This document shows, piece by piece, positions 1-8,969 of a stretch of DNA of 64,000 nucleotides (its first letter is position 1; each line of letters starts with the position of its first letter). Position numbers and translations under genes: made by a program. This DNA is from Sphingobacterium alkalisoli (GTDB lineage Bacteria > Bacteroidota > Bacteroidia > Sphingobacteriales > Sphingobacteriaceae). The notes under the pieces were generated by a model. That model saw only the letters and a list, made by a program, of their open reading frames with translations. It was not told the origin of the DNA and made no database searches. The DNA lies in assembly GCF_005049105.1 (NCBI RefSeq), contig NZ_SUKA01000007.1:62001-126000 (forward strand). Reading direction: 5' to 3'.

Positions 1-1215
1 GGTTCTACTGCCTATGGAAGTAACCAACAATACTCGCCTTATTATGCTTTTGGATTGGGATGGAATTTACACAGGGAGCAATTTGCAAAAAACATCAAAT
101 GGATTAATTCATTGCGTTTGACAGGAAATATCGGGGTAACGGGTAATCAAAATTTCGCGAATATTAGCTCCGTCTCTATATATAACTATAACAGTAACAC
201 ATCTTATAATCAGTTTGGTCAAGGTCTCGATCTACAAATGTTGGGTAATCCTAATTTGGAGCCACAAAAAACAAGACAAATTAGCACGTCATTAGATTTC
301 AGTTTCTTTAACAATCGTTTCACCGGTTATATCAATGCTTACGATAAAAGAACTGATCCACTAATTGTTCCTGTTGATCTCCCTTCGTCTACAGGGGTTT
401 ACTCTTATCCGTATAATGTAGGAAGTTTGACATACAGAGGTCTGGAAACGAAATTAACGTTCTTTCCGATTTATAACTTAGAAAAGGGATTCACCTGGAA
501 TATCGGACTTACGGGATCTACATATAAAAGTCACTATGATGGCTTTGGGAATATCCTGAACACGTTAAATAAGCAACAGGAAAATAATAAAACATTGGTT
601 CGTTACATGGATGGAGCCAGCGCAGAAGCTATTTGGGCGATTAAATCAATGGGTATTGATCCCGCTACTGGCCGCGAGGTGTTCTTAACGACAGATGGAC
701 AGTACACATTCGACTATAATACGGCAAATATTGTCAATGTGGGCAATACAGTGGCTATCGCAGAGGGCGTGTTTTCTACAAATGTACGATATAACGGTTT
801 CACATTTGGATTGGGATTACGCTATCGTTTAGGTGGCGACGTCTTCAACACAGCGTTGTTTGACAAGGTGGAAAATATAAGTTTTTCAGGTATTGCCAAC
901 AACCAAGATAAGCGGGCATTGTATGATCGCTGGAAGAATCCTGGAGATATAGCGCAGTTTAAAGGTATATCACAAACGAGCACCACACCTATCTCATCTC
1001 GTTTTGTCCAAAAAACACATACATTAAGTAGCGAAACACTTAATCTGGGTTATCTGTTCGAAAAAAGTCCTTGGCTTCAAAGTATGCGCCTACAATCTTT
1101 GTCAATCAACATAATGGCAAATGATTTCCTTTACTTCTCCACCGTAAGACGGGAACGGGGTATTGATTATCCATATGCCAGAACGTTTGCATGTTCCCTT
1201 AGGGCCTCATTTTAA
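1..1215 (+). CDS. SusC/RagA-type TonB-linked outer-membrane receptor, C-terminal part
   Basis: The frame is open from base 1, so the gene starts outside the window and only the last 404 residues are seen. The sequence is a series of alternating aromatic beta-strands typical of the C-terminal half of the SusC barrel, with the motif GNPNLEPQKTRQ that marks this family, and it ends in a terminal phenylalanine (RASF), the usual BAM recognition end. SusC proteins form the TonB-energised pore under a SusD lid and import oligomers. A SusD gene follows after 12 nt, which confirms the assignment. Substrate cannot be read from this part. The TonB plug and any STN domain lie outside the window. Confidence 0.93.
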   Translation, partial: GSTAYGSNQQYSPYYAFGLGWNLHREQFAKNIKWINSLRLTGNIGVTGNQNFANISSVSIYNYNSNTSYNQFGQGLDLQMLGNPNLEPQKTRQISTSLDFSFFNNRFTGYINAYDKRTDPLIVPVDLPSSTGVYSYPYNVGSLTYRGLETKLTFFPIYNLEKGFTWNIGLTGSTYKSHYDGFGNILNTLNKQQENNKTLVRYMDGASAEAIWAIKSMGIDPATGREVFLTTDGQYTFDYNTANIVNVGNTVAIAEGVFSTNVRYNGFTFGLGLRYRLGGDVFNTALFDKVENISFSGIANNQDKRALYDRWKNPGDIAQFKGISQTSTTPISSRFVQKTHTLSSETLNLGYLFEKSPWLQSMRLQSLSINIMANDFLYFSTVRRERGIDYPYARTFACSLRASF

Positions 1216-1227
1216 TTATTTGAAACT

Positions 1228-2661
1228 ATGAAAACAAATTATATCACAATTGTTCTCGTCACAATCGCCTCGCTATTTACATATTCTTCGTGTACGAAGT
1301 TTCTGGATGTACAACCTGAGGACAAAGTGTTAGAAACGGAACTGTTCTCTTCACAAAGGGGCATTCAATCTGTGCTGAATGGCCTGTATATTAATTTGGC
1401 GGGCAATAACCTATATGGCGATAACTTAACGTTATCAACCGTGGAGATATTAGCACAACGCTATAATATTCCATCAACGCACAGCTTGACTAAAATTGCA
1501 ACGTATGCGTATAGGGATAACCCCACAATTGGTCGTATGGAAACCATATGGTCAAATGCGTATTCCTCCATTTTAAATATTAATACGTTTATTGAAAATT
1601 TAGACAAATATAAAGGTGCTTTAGATCCGGAAACCGAAAATATATTTCGCGGGGAAGCCATTGCTATGCGTGCTTTTTTGCATTTTGACCTCCTGAGATT
1701 ATATGGCCCCCGTTATTCTACCGTGGATTCTACGAAACAGAGCTTACCTTATTATGTCAGTTCTCAAAATACGATCAATCCGCTTCTGGCTGCTAACGAT
1801 TTTCTGGATAATGTTCTTTCTGATTTGAGTACTGCAGAAAACCTATTGCAAAATGATGAAGTGGTAACTACAGGGGTGAATCCTCGAACCCCAACCGGTA
1901 GTACTGATTTTCTAAAGACAGATAGAAATTATCGATTGAATTATTATGCGGTAAAAGGACTAAAGGCTCGGGTATTTTTATACCGGGGAAACAAAGTTGA
2001 CGCATTAAAATATGCAAAGGAAATAATCACTGTAGCAAGTAAATTCCCTTGGACTACCACTACTAATGCTCTGAGTGAAAAGCAAAATCCAGACCGGGTA
2101 TTTTCAACCGAAATGTTGTTTGGGGTTATGAGTACACAATTATATAACCGTTATACTTCCTTATTTGATCCGGCCCTGACCGATGCAAGTATTTTGGCAC
2201 CGATCACTGCAAGATTGAATACCGTTTATGAAAATAATGAAAACGATTACCGGTTTAATCTAAATTGGCAGGTGCCAACAACCGGTTTAAAAAGTTATAA
2301 GACTTTCTACAAATACGCTGATATTGTTGACAAGGACAGAGTGTTTCGTTTTACAATACCGCTTTTAAAAGTGAGTGAGCTTTATTACATCGCCGCGGAA
2401 AGCGAACCTGTGGCCGCCGACGGAATAGCGCATTTGAATATCGTTCGCGCCAATAGAGGGTTGTTACCGTTAGCTTCAACTGTAAATATTAACACAGAAC
2501 TTCAGAAAGAACACCAGAAGGAGTTTTTCGGAGAAGGACAGCTGTTCTTTTATTATAAACGGAGAAATGTGACGTCTATCCCTAACGGCTCTGCTTCAAG
2601 TGGTAACGTAAGAGTGAATTACGATGTACCACTGCCAGAGTCTGAATCTATTTATCGTTAA
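1228..2661 (+). CDS. RagB/SusD family substrate-binding lipoprotein
   Basis: A 477-residue surface lipoprotein that serves as the substrate lid of the SusC pore encoded just upstream (12 nt gap). The N-terminus is a lipoprotein signal with a YSSC lipobox (Cys22), followed by the family signature TKFLDVQPEDKV. The TPR-like SusD helices follow and the C-terminus carries the usual PLPESE-type ending. Length is slightly below the 500-600 residues common for the family. The downstream DUF4843 gene starts 19 nt after the stop, so they are co-transcribed. The bound ligand is not predictable, but the neighbouring redox and protease genes point away from a classic polysaccharide locus. Confidence 0.93.
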   Translation: MKTNYITIVLVTIASLFTYSSCTKFLDVQPEDKVLETELFSSQRGIQSVLNGLYINLAGNNLYGDNLTLSTVEILAQRYNIPSTHSLTKIATYAYRDNPTIGRMETIWSNAYSSILNINTFIENLDKYKGALDPETENIFRGEAIAMRAFLHFDLLRLYGPRYSTVDSTKQSLPYYVSSQNTINPLLAANDFLDNVLSDLSTAENLLQNDEVVTTGVNPRTPTGSTDFLKTDRNYRLNYYAVKGLKARVFLYRGNKVDALKYAKEIITVASKFPWTTTTNALSEKQNPDRVFSTEMLFGVMSTQLYNRYTSLFDPALTDASILAPITARLNTVYENNENDYRFNLNWQVPTTGLKSYKTFYKYADIVDKDRVFRFTIPLLKVSELYYIAAESEPVAADGIAHLNIVRANRGLLPLASTVNINTELQKEHQKEFFGEGQLFFYYKRRNVTSIPNGSASSGNVRVNYDVPLPESESIYR

Positions 2662-2680
2662 CCTTCTAAGTACAATACTA

Positions 2681-3442
2681 ATGAAAAAGATAATATTACA
2701 TTTCGTTTGGTTAATTCCAGTTTTGGTCCTTTTTTCCTGCGAAAAGGAGCTGCATAAGTATGAAGGTAAGCCTACCATATATTTTAATGAAGCCGGTAGG
2801 TTACCGGACTATAGCAGTGAGGTTATTAAGGACTCTACACTTCTATCCTTCAGCTTGGTAGCAGTGGAAGATTCTATCGTGAATATGGTCGTTAAAGTTA
2901 TCGGCGAAAAATCTCCAGAAGATAGAGCCTATACCCTATCCGTTAGTCCTAATTCGGATGCAATAGAAGGTGTTCATTATGAAGTCTTAGATGACGAGTT
3001 CGTAATTCGGAAAAATGAGCTAACGGACACCGTTAATATCAAATTTTTCAGAACGGCGGATATGCAAGAGAAAACTTTTTTATTGGGTTTTGATTTGCTC
3101 GAAAATGAAAATTTCGCGATAGCGATGTTTGACAAAATATTGAATCAAAACACGGGAAAATTGCACTCATACGTCACCTACAGATGGTTCCTCAACGACA
3201 TCATCAAGAAGCCAGGAAGATGGCTTGATGGTTATTTAGGCACCTTTTCACGTAAAAAATTGTTTTTAATGGTCGATGTGCTTAACGTTGATCCAGCTTA
3301 TATGGATACCTCTATTTCGATTGCAGAAATATTAGCCTATGGCAAGTATATGCAACGTTATTTAAACGAACAACGTGCTGCGGGTAATACCATTTTGGAA
3401 GAAGATGGAACCGTCATGGTTATGGGTGCCAGTTCTCAGTAA
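2681..3442 (+). CDS. DUF4843 family lipoprotein
   Basis: A 253-residue exported lipoprotein. I place the start at the ATG at 2681 because it gives a compact signal peptide ending in an LFSC lipobox (Cys20); the longer open frame from 2624 overlaps the end of susD and adds 19 residues in front of the signal. After the lipobox comes EKELHKYEGKPTIYFNEA, typical of DUF4843 proteins, which accompany SusC/SusD pairs in Bacteroidota and are probably extra surface-exposed binding subunits. It is third in the operon, between susD and a PKD-like lipoprotein. Function beyond this association is inferred. Confidence 0.8.
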   Translation: MKKIILHFVWLIPVLVLFSCEKELHKYEGKPTIYFNEAGRLPDYSSEVIKDSTLLSFSLVAVEDSIVNMVVKVIGEKSPEDRAYTLSVSPNSDAIEGVHYEVLDDEFVIRKNELTDTVNIKFFRTADMQEKTFLLGFDLLENENFAIAMFDKILNQNTGKLHSYVTYRWFLNDIIKKPGRWLDGYLGTFSRKKLFLMVDVLNVDPAYMDTSISIAEILAYGKYMQRYLNEQRAAGNTILEEDGTVMVMGASSQ

Positions 3443-3468
3443 ATTATACACTTCAAAAAACGAAAAAA

Positions 3469-4995
3469 ATGAAAACAAACATATTTCGTCCTATTCTTTT
3501 TGTTTTAATGGCGGTGTTAACATTTTCCGCCTGTATGAAAGATCTAGGAAACTACGACTACGTAGAAATTAATGCATTGGAAGAAATTACTGGACTTCCT
3601 ACCGAACTAAATGCCATCTATGGGCAAGATTTTAAAGTGACACCAGAGCTAAAATTCAGCTTGGACCAAGATTTTGACGAATCGGCATATAATTTCGAAT
3701 GGAGTTATATCGGTTCAAATGGTTTGGGTGGCACAAAATTATTTACGTGGGCAACAACTAGAGACCTTGAGGTAAAAATGACGTTGGTGGCAGGGAATTA
3801 CACAGCGTATTATTCGGTTACCGACAAGGCATCCGGAGTGAAATATAGCAAGAAATTCACACTTAAAGTGGCCAATGAAATAAACGAAGGCTGGATCATG
3901 ATGAATGAGGTAAACGGTACAGCTCGTGTAGACATGCTATCGGTGAATAGTCAAGGAAATTTCGAGCTCATTCGCGATTTGTTACAGACAACAGGGGCTG
4001 GATTACAACTAGAAGGAAAACCAGTAATGACCTATACGTACGCTACTGGACTACTTTTAGGGCCTGATGCGATCAGTTATGGCCTCTATCTCGGAACGGA
4101 CAAAGGGACAACAAAGGTTGACCCCAATACCTTTAAATGGACACCAACCATGAACTTGACATACGAGATGTTTGGAGAAATTCCGGATGGATTTTACGCG
4201 GATGTTATTCAAAGCAGATCCGGAGGTTCAGCATATATGATCGGCAACAATAATATTTATTTTTATTACCGAACACATAATATTTACTACTCTGCTCCAA
4301 TAAGCTATGTTACCGCAGAAGAAAGGGGATTTGAAGCAGCACCTTTTATAGGAGGCGATCCCTTTATTGTAATTAATGCCCACGCTATATTTTATGACAA
4401 GACCAATAGACGTTTTGTTAAACACAGTGGAAGCAACGCAACCTGCACAACATTACCTGATCCACCTTCAGATCAGAAATTATTCAGCTTCAATACGGGT
4501 ATGGATCTAGATTACATGCGATGGGTACCTTTTAACGGAGGTGAAATTTTTTCAATTCTTAAAGATCCAAATTCTAACAAAAAGTATCTGGCTCGATTTA
4601 ATTCAGCAAACAATGTCCAATCTTATTACAGCGAAATGATCGGAACGGATATCGCTGATGCGGAATTCTATGCTATCAGCCCTGAATTTGGTTATATTTT
4701 CTATACCATTGCGGGAAAGGTATATGAATATGATATGATATACAAAACTTCTAAGTTGATGTTAGACTTTGGCAGTAGTAAAATTTCCTACCTGAATTTT
4801 TATGACTTTAAAAACTCGTCGAAATATCCTGGCAGGAATAAACTGATGGTAGGAACCTATAATCCGACTGTATCAGATGGTACTGAAGGTGTTTTAGGGA
4901 TATACACCGTTCCGGGGGGTAATGGCGACCTGGTATTGGATCAATCGTATAGTGGCTTTGGAAGGATTAAGAGTTTAACTTATCGAGAGAGGTAG
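3469..4995 (+). CDS. PKD-like family lipoprotein of a SusCD operon
   Basis: A 508-residue lipoprotein with signal peptide and FSAC lipobox (Cys22), followed by MKDLGNYDY, a start shared by the PKD-like family lipoproteins that follow DUF4843 genes in SusCD operons. Residues from about 25 to 140 look like PKD/Ig-like beta-sandwich modules (NFEWSYIG, YTAYYSVTDKASG); the rest is rich in short beta-strands and could be a propeller-like domain. It probably acts as an accessory surface glycan- or peptide-binding protein next to SusD. The gene is 26 nt from the preceding one and only 3 nt from the following thioredoxin-like gene, so translation is probably coupled. Confidence 0.75.
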   Translation: MKTNIFRPILFVLMAVLTFSACMKDLGNYDYVEINALEEITGLPTELNAIYGQDFKVTPELKFSLDQDFDESAYNFEWSYIGSNGLGGTKLFTWATTRDLEVKMTLVAGNYTAYYSVTDKASGVKYSKKFTLKVANEINEGWIMMNEVNGTARVDMLSVNSQGNFELIRDLLQTTGAGLQLEGKPVMTYTYATGLLLGPDAISYGLYLGTDKGTTKVDPNTFKWTPTMNLTYEMFGEIPDGFYADVIQSRSGGSAYMIGNNNIYFYYRTHNIYYSAPISYVTAEERGFEAAPFIGGDPFIVINAHAIFYDKTNRRFVKHSGSNATCTTLPDPPSDQKLFSFNTGMDLDYMRWVPFNGGEIFSILKDPNSNKKYLARFNSANNVQSYYSEMIGTDIADAEFYAISPEFGYIFYTIAGKVYEYDMIYKTSKLMLDFGSSKISYLNFYDFKNSSKYPGRNKLMVGTYNPTVSDGTEGVLGIYTVPGGNGDLVLDQSYSGFGRIKSLTYRER

Positions 4996-4998
4996 ATC

Positions 4999-6162
4999 AT
5001 GAGAAAAACCTGGACTTCACTCTTAATATTTTTTTTCCTGTTCCCTGTGCTTTCATTAGCACAGGTGGACAGTCTTTCCATAAACGGCGAGCTGAAAAAT
5101 AGATCCGGAGAAATGATAGAAAGGATCACGCTTTCTTTTACCGATCATTCGGGCAAGCGCCATTCCTACAGCGCTGTCCCACAGTCGGGAACATTTGAGA
5201 TTCGCGTACCAAGACAAGAGCTTGTCGTCGATGCCACATTACGTACTGTCTATCCAGATCCAATGAACGGCGTTATACTACGTCCGTTGAATCTATTTAT
5301 TCACAAAGAGAATATAACGATAAAAGGACAAAGTAACGAACTGGATCTAGCGGTTGTATCCGGCGGTCAAGAGAACAACGATTACAATACCTTGCGACAG
5401 TCTACTGCTCCTGTTGTGCGCAAAGCTTCCAAGCTATATGCCCCACTACTTAAAAAGGAAATTGTTAGTGATTCGGAAGAAGCAAAGACCATTTTTAAGC
5501 AGATATCTGTATTACACCGGCAAGAAAATGATGCGCAGAAGCAATTTATTCAGGCGCATCCGCATTCGTATGTAAGCCTCTTTCTGCTGTACCGGATGAA
5601 AAACCACTACACTTCAGATGCATATGCACAAGCCTTCAACGCGCTGGACATCAACCATAGAGAAAGCCGTATGGGAAAAGGGATACAAAGAACGATAGAA
5701 AAAGAATCGGTGACCGCCAAAGGAGCCACTGCCCTCGCCTTCGAGCGTACAACTGTCGAAGGAAATACATTTAAGTTGGGGGATTTGAAAGGACGAGTAT
5801 TTTTACTTGACTTTTGGGGAAGCTGGTGTGGGCCATGTAGGGCGAGCATGCCTCATCTAAAGGAGTTACATAGCCTATATAAAGAAAAGGGATTTGAAAT
5901 TGTTGGTATAGCACAAGAGCGAGGTAAAACAATAGAAGATTCAAAAGCAAGCTGGGAAAAGGCTATTAATGAGCTAGGCATACATTGGATCAATGTACTT
6001 AACAATGAAAACATAGAACAGTTTGATATTGTATCGGCCTATCGTATCAATGGATTTCCGACAAAGATTTTGGTGGATGAACAGGGACAGATTATCCTGA
6101 GGTTGACAGCGTCTGCAACAGACGATATCGATGTTGCACTGAAAAAGATTTACGGCTTTTAA
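4999..6162 (+). CDS. TlpA-like thiol-disulfide oxidoreductase with DUF4369-like N-terminal domain
   Basis: A 387-residue exported protein. A signal peptide (residues 1-21, ending SLA/Q) is followed by a beta-rich N-terminal domain resembling DUF4369 (about 25-120), a helical linker, and a C-terminal thioredoxin/AhpC-TSA domain from about 245. The active site is WCGPC with Cys277 and Cys280, and the cis-proline loop is NGFPTK. Such proteins reduce or isomerise disulfides in the periplasm. It lies 3 nt after the PKD-like lipoprotein gene and is the first of three thioredoxin-fold proteins in this operon. Electron source (a CcdA/DsbD-type partner) is not in the window. Confidence 0.88.
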   Translation: MRKTWTSLLIFFFLFPVLSLAQVDSLSINGELKNRSGEMIERITLSFTDHSGKRHSYSAVPQSGTFEIRVPRQELVVDATLRTVYPDPMNGVILRPLNLFIHKENITIKGQSNELDLAVVSGGQENNDYNTLRQSTAPVVRKASKLYAPLLKKEIVSDSEEAKTIFKQISVLHRQENDAQKQFIQAHPHSYVSLFLLYRMKNHYTSDAYAQAFNALDINHRESRMGKGIQRTIEKESVTAKGATALAFERTTVEGNTFKLGDLKGRVFLLDFWGSWCGPCRASMPHLKELHSLYKEKGFEIVGIAQERGKTIEDSKASWEKAINELGIHWINVLNNENIEQFDIVSAYRINGFPTKILVDEQGQIILRLTASATDDIDVALKKIYGF

Positions 6163-6197
6163 AAGCAAACGGTTCTAAGTATAAAAAAGTAAAAATA

Positions 6198-7697
6198 ATG
6201 CGATTAAAGGACAAAAAACATATTGCGCTTAGCTTAGTGGGACTTCTATTTGCCAGTGCTCTTCACGCTCAATTGAAAGACAAATCAATGTTTGCTACCG
6301 CACTTAATAAAGCACTGCAAAGTAAAGATACCACAGGGCTTTCGGCATTTCTGGCGAACAACTTCGCCATCGCGGGTCATACGGGTCAAGGAGCACAATT
6401 TCGTTTGCACCAAATCTTAAAAAGTTATGCGGGCCAGGAGGTGCGTTTTATCTCCGAAGAGAAAGCTACTAAGGGCAACGTCTTGACCTACCAAGTGACG
6501 AAAACGGATGGTTCCAAAACAAATACGCAGGTGTTAACCGATACAGCTGGTAAAATTCGCCACGTCGAACTGTTTGATCAGCTCTATGGCATGACACGCC
6601 TACCTAAATCACGCCTACGCGCGAAAATCCCGTTTACTAACCGTAACGGATCAATTATCCTGCAAGTACATATCAACGATTTCCAAAGACCATTACAACT
6701 CCTTTTTGATACAGGTGCCGATGGGATGGCTGTTCGAAAATCCTTAGCCGACTCCATTGGCCTCCAGGTAACGCGCACCAATAACGCTTCGGTCGTAGGC
6801 GGAAATATGGAGATATCCGTTTCAGACAATAACACCATCCATTTAGATACCTTGATATTAGGCGGACAGGGCATCGCTATTTTCCCGGAAATGAGCCGCG
6901 ATGCGGACGGTATTATCGGCAACAGCCTGCTACGTCGTTTTATAACCCATATCGACTACGACAAGAATGAACTGTCTCTTTACGATTTTGGCACACATAC
7001 TTATACAGGCAAAGGAAATACGGTGCCTGTCACGATGCCTTCGGGAGTGGTAATCTTACCCGGACAGTTGGAAATTGTGCAGGCAAAACGTTACGATGGT
7101 CAATTTGTGTTTGACACCGGTGCTTCTTATGACTTAATCTGTTTTCGTTCTTTTGTACGAGAAAACAAATTGCTCGTTAGTGGTTTTAGACCAGATGCAC
7201 AAGGAGCTACGGTAAGCATGGGCATCAATTCGCCTACATTTGTCGGTCGGAGCTATGGTTTCGCATTAACCCCATTAGCACCGATGAAAAACCTGCCAGT
7301 AACACTTATGGGTGGCAACGCCACGAATGAAAACTGGAATCCCGGATTTGACGGGTCGATTGGTATACGCTTATTGAGCCGATATAATATCACCATCAAC
7401 ATGGCAGAAAATGAAATCTTCTTTTCACCCAATAAACTACATGAGTTTCCCGTAGATTTCATCCTCAAGGACTATCTCTTCGGTTGGGATAATCAAGGGA
7501 CATTGCGTGTATTGGGCAGTTTTGGCAAAAGCACGGAGGACGGTGCCGTTGAGACTGGCATGGCAGTTGTATCGATCGAAAATTTTGCGAGTTCAGACTT
7601 CGTAAAAAAACCTGCGCGCATCGATGAACTTCGTGAACGAGCAAAAAAAAATCCGGTAATACTAAAAACCGTCGATCAAATTGAAATAACCTTATAA
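6198..7697 (+). CDS. Retropepsin-like aspartyl protease, exported
   Basis: A 499-residue protein with a signal peptide ending HAQ (residue about 25), an N-terminal domain of unknown role (30-135), and a pepsin/retropepsin-type region. Two catalytic-type motifs are visible, FDTGADGM (Asp171) and FDTGASYD (Asp306), so a single chain carries both halves of an aspartyl protease active site, unlike retroviral dimers. Hydrophobic-hydrophobic-Gly motifs (GIIGN, GSIGIRLL) follow each half as expected. The C-terminal 80 residues look like an extra PDZ-like or unknown tail. It lies between thioredoxin-family genes in the SusCD operon, which suggests cleavage of an imported or surface-bound polypeptide. 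Confidence 0.85.
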   Translation: MRLKDKKHIALSLVGLLFASALHAQLKDKSMFATALNKALQSKDTTGLSAFLANNFAIAGHTGQGAQFRLHQILKSYAGQEVRFISEEKATKGNVLTYQVTKTDGSKTNTQVLTDTAGKIRHVELFDQLYGMTRLPKSRLRAKIPFTNRNGSIILQVHINDFQRPLQLLFDTGADGMAVRKSLADSIGLQVTRTNNASVVGGNMEISVSDNNTIHLDTLILGGQGIAIFPEMSRDADGIIGNSLLRRFITHIDYDKNELSLYDFGTHTYTGKGNTVPVTMPSGVVILPGQLEIVQAKRYDGQFVFDTGASYDLICFRSFVRENKLLVSGFRPDAQGATVSMGINSPTFVGRSYGFALTPLAPMKNLPVTLMGGNATNENWNPGFDGSIGIRLLSRYNITINMAENEIFFSPNKLHEFPVDFILKDYLFGWDNQGTLRVLGSFGKSTEDGAVETGMAVVSIENFASSDFVKKPARIDELRERAKKNPVILKTVDQIEITL

Positions 7698-7715
7698 TCT
7701 AAATTATAGTATAAC

Positions 7716-8948
7716 ATGCTAAAAATTAAAAAAGCACTGCTGTTGTTGTTACTTTCCGCTTTAGTCTGGGAAACGGCTTTAGCGCAGAAAGAATTTAAGC
7801 CTTTTGAAGGACGTTTTGAAGATGTCAAAACCCAGGCTCAAAAAGAAAACAAGCTTATCCTCATCGACCTCTATTTCGAAGGTTGTATGCCGTGCAAAAA
7901 GATGGATCAGGAGGTATTTCCCAACGAGAAGGTACTGGCCGTTTTAAATCCAAATTATATCACCTACAAGACAGATGTCTTTAAAGAGGAAGATGGAAAA
8001 AAATTATCAAGAAAATACGCGGTGTCGGGTTTCCCAACTTATATCCTAATGGACGCCAACGGCAATACGATCCTGTTGGAATCAGGTTTTCTAGGAGTTG
8101 ATCGCTTTATTCCGTTGCTGAAACGTGGAATGGAGCTAAAACAGCAGGGCATCTATTTAACTTATGACACCAATCTGGATAAAGAATATCCCGCATTCTA
8201 CAGTGATCGCTATTTTAAAACCGGCCATCGGATTTCTGCCGAAGCGCTTAACAATTTTATGGATCAGCAAACGGACGCATTCGATGAGTTAACCTACACC
8301 ATCGGTTCACTGGGCATGTCGGCAAAATACAATGCATGGATATTTCAACATATACCAGACCTACGTGGTAAATATGGCGACAACGGCTTACGCAATGCCG
8401 TAACCGCCACAGCCCAGGCCAAAGCAAGGAAATTTGGTACTGCACACCAATTGGATAGTTTGCAGCATATGCTGGAATACGTGAAGCCCGTATTTACAGA
8501 ACGCCTTTGGACTGTATATCTGCCGAAATGGATAACCGAATTTTATAAGGCTGATCAAGATGCGACACGCTACCTGGAACTGATTGCCAACTATGACTTG
8601 TATCAAAATTGGGAACAACGCAGCAATGCGCTGGGGCAGGTAATCATCGATCAGCGAAATAACCAGCCACTGCTCCAACAATTAAAGGAGGAGTACGCCC
8701 AGCAGCAAAAAAAAGAAGTATTACACTTTACGGACACATATAAAATAGCCGTACTGGATATCTTCCTCGGAAATTTTGAGGAAGCAGCGATAGCACTTGC
8801 AACTTTGGAAAAGATGGATTTGTCGACGCAGTATCCAAAATTAGAGAAGGCAGATTTGCAGTCTATGAAAGATGCATTAATAGAAAAAAATAGCGCGGCT
8901 TTGGTAGCGAAGGACCTGCAACGACCACTACCCTTTTCAATGGATTAA
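7716..8948 (+). CDS. Thioredoxin family protein with C-terminal helical extension
   Basis: A 410-residue exported protein. The signal peptide ends LAQ (about residue 24). A thioredoxin domain of the thioredoxin_7/DUF255-like kind follows immediately, with the active site CMPC (Cys57 and Cys60) after DLYFEG, and the cis-proline loop SGFPTY. From about residue 150 on there is a helical extension of roughly 250 residues without a recognised domain. The CxPC variant and N-terminal placement of the thioredoxin fold distinguish it from the two TlpA-like neighbours. Gaps to its neighbours are 18 and 21 nt, consistent with one operon. Confidence 0.86.
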   Translation: MLKIKKALLLLLLSALVWETALAQKEFKPFEGRFEDVKTQAQKENKLILIDLYFEGCMPCKKMDQEVFPNEKVLAVLNPNYITYKTDVFKEEDGKKLSRKYAVSGFPTYILMDANGNTILLESGFLGVDRFIPLLKRGMELKQQGIYLTYDTNLDKEYPAFYSDRYFKTGHRISAEALNNFMDQQTDAFDELTYTIGSLGMSAKYNAWIFQHIPDLRGKYGDNGLRNAVTATAQAKARKFGTAHQLDSLQHMLEYVKPVFTERLWTVYLPKWITEFYKADQDATRYLELIANYDLYQNWEQRSNALGQVIIDQRNNQPLLQQLKEEYAQQQKKEVLHFTDTYKIAVLDIFLGNFEEAAIALATLEKMDLSTQYPKLEKADLQSMKDALIEKNSAALVAKDLQRPLPFSMD

Positions 8949-8969
8949 CAGTATTAAAAAAATAAATAG

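Noticed and set aside
2624..2680. Upstream extension of the DUF4843 gene by 19 codons
   Set aside because: Overlaps the susD end and moves the lipoprotein signal away from the N-terminus.
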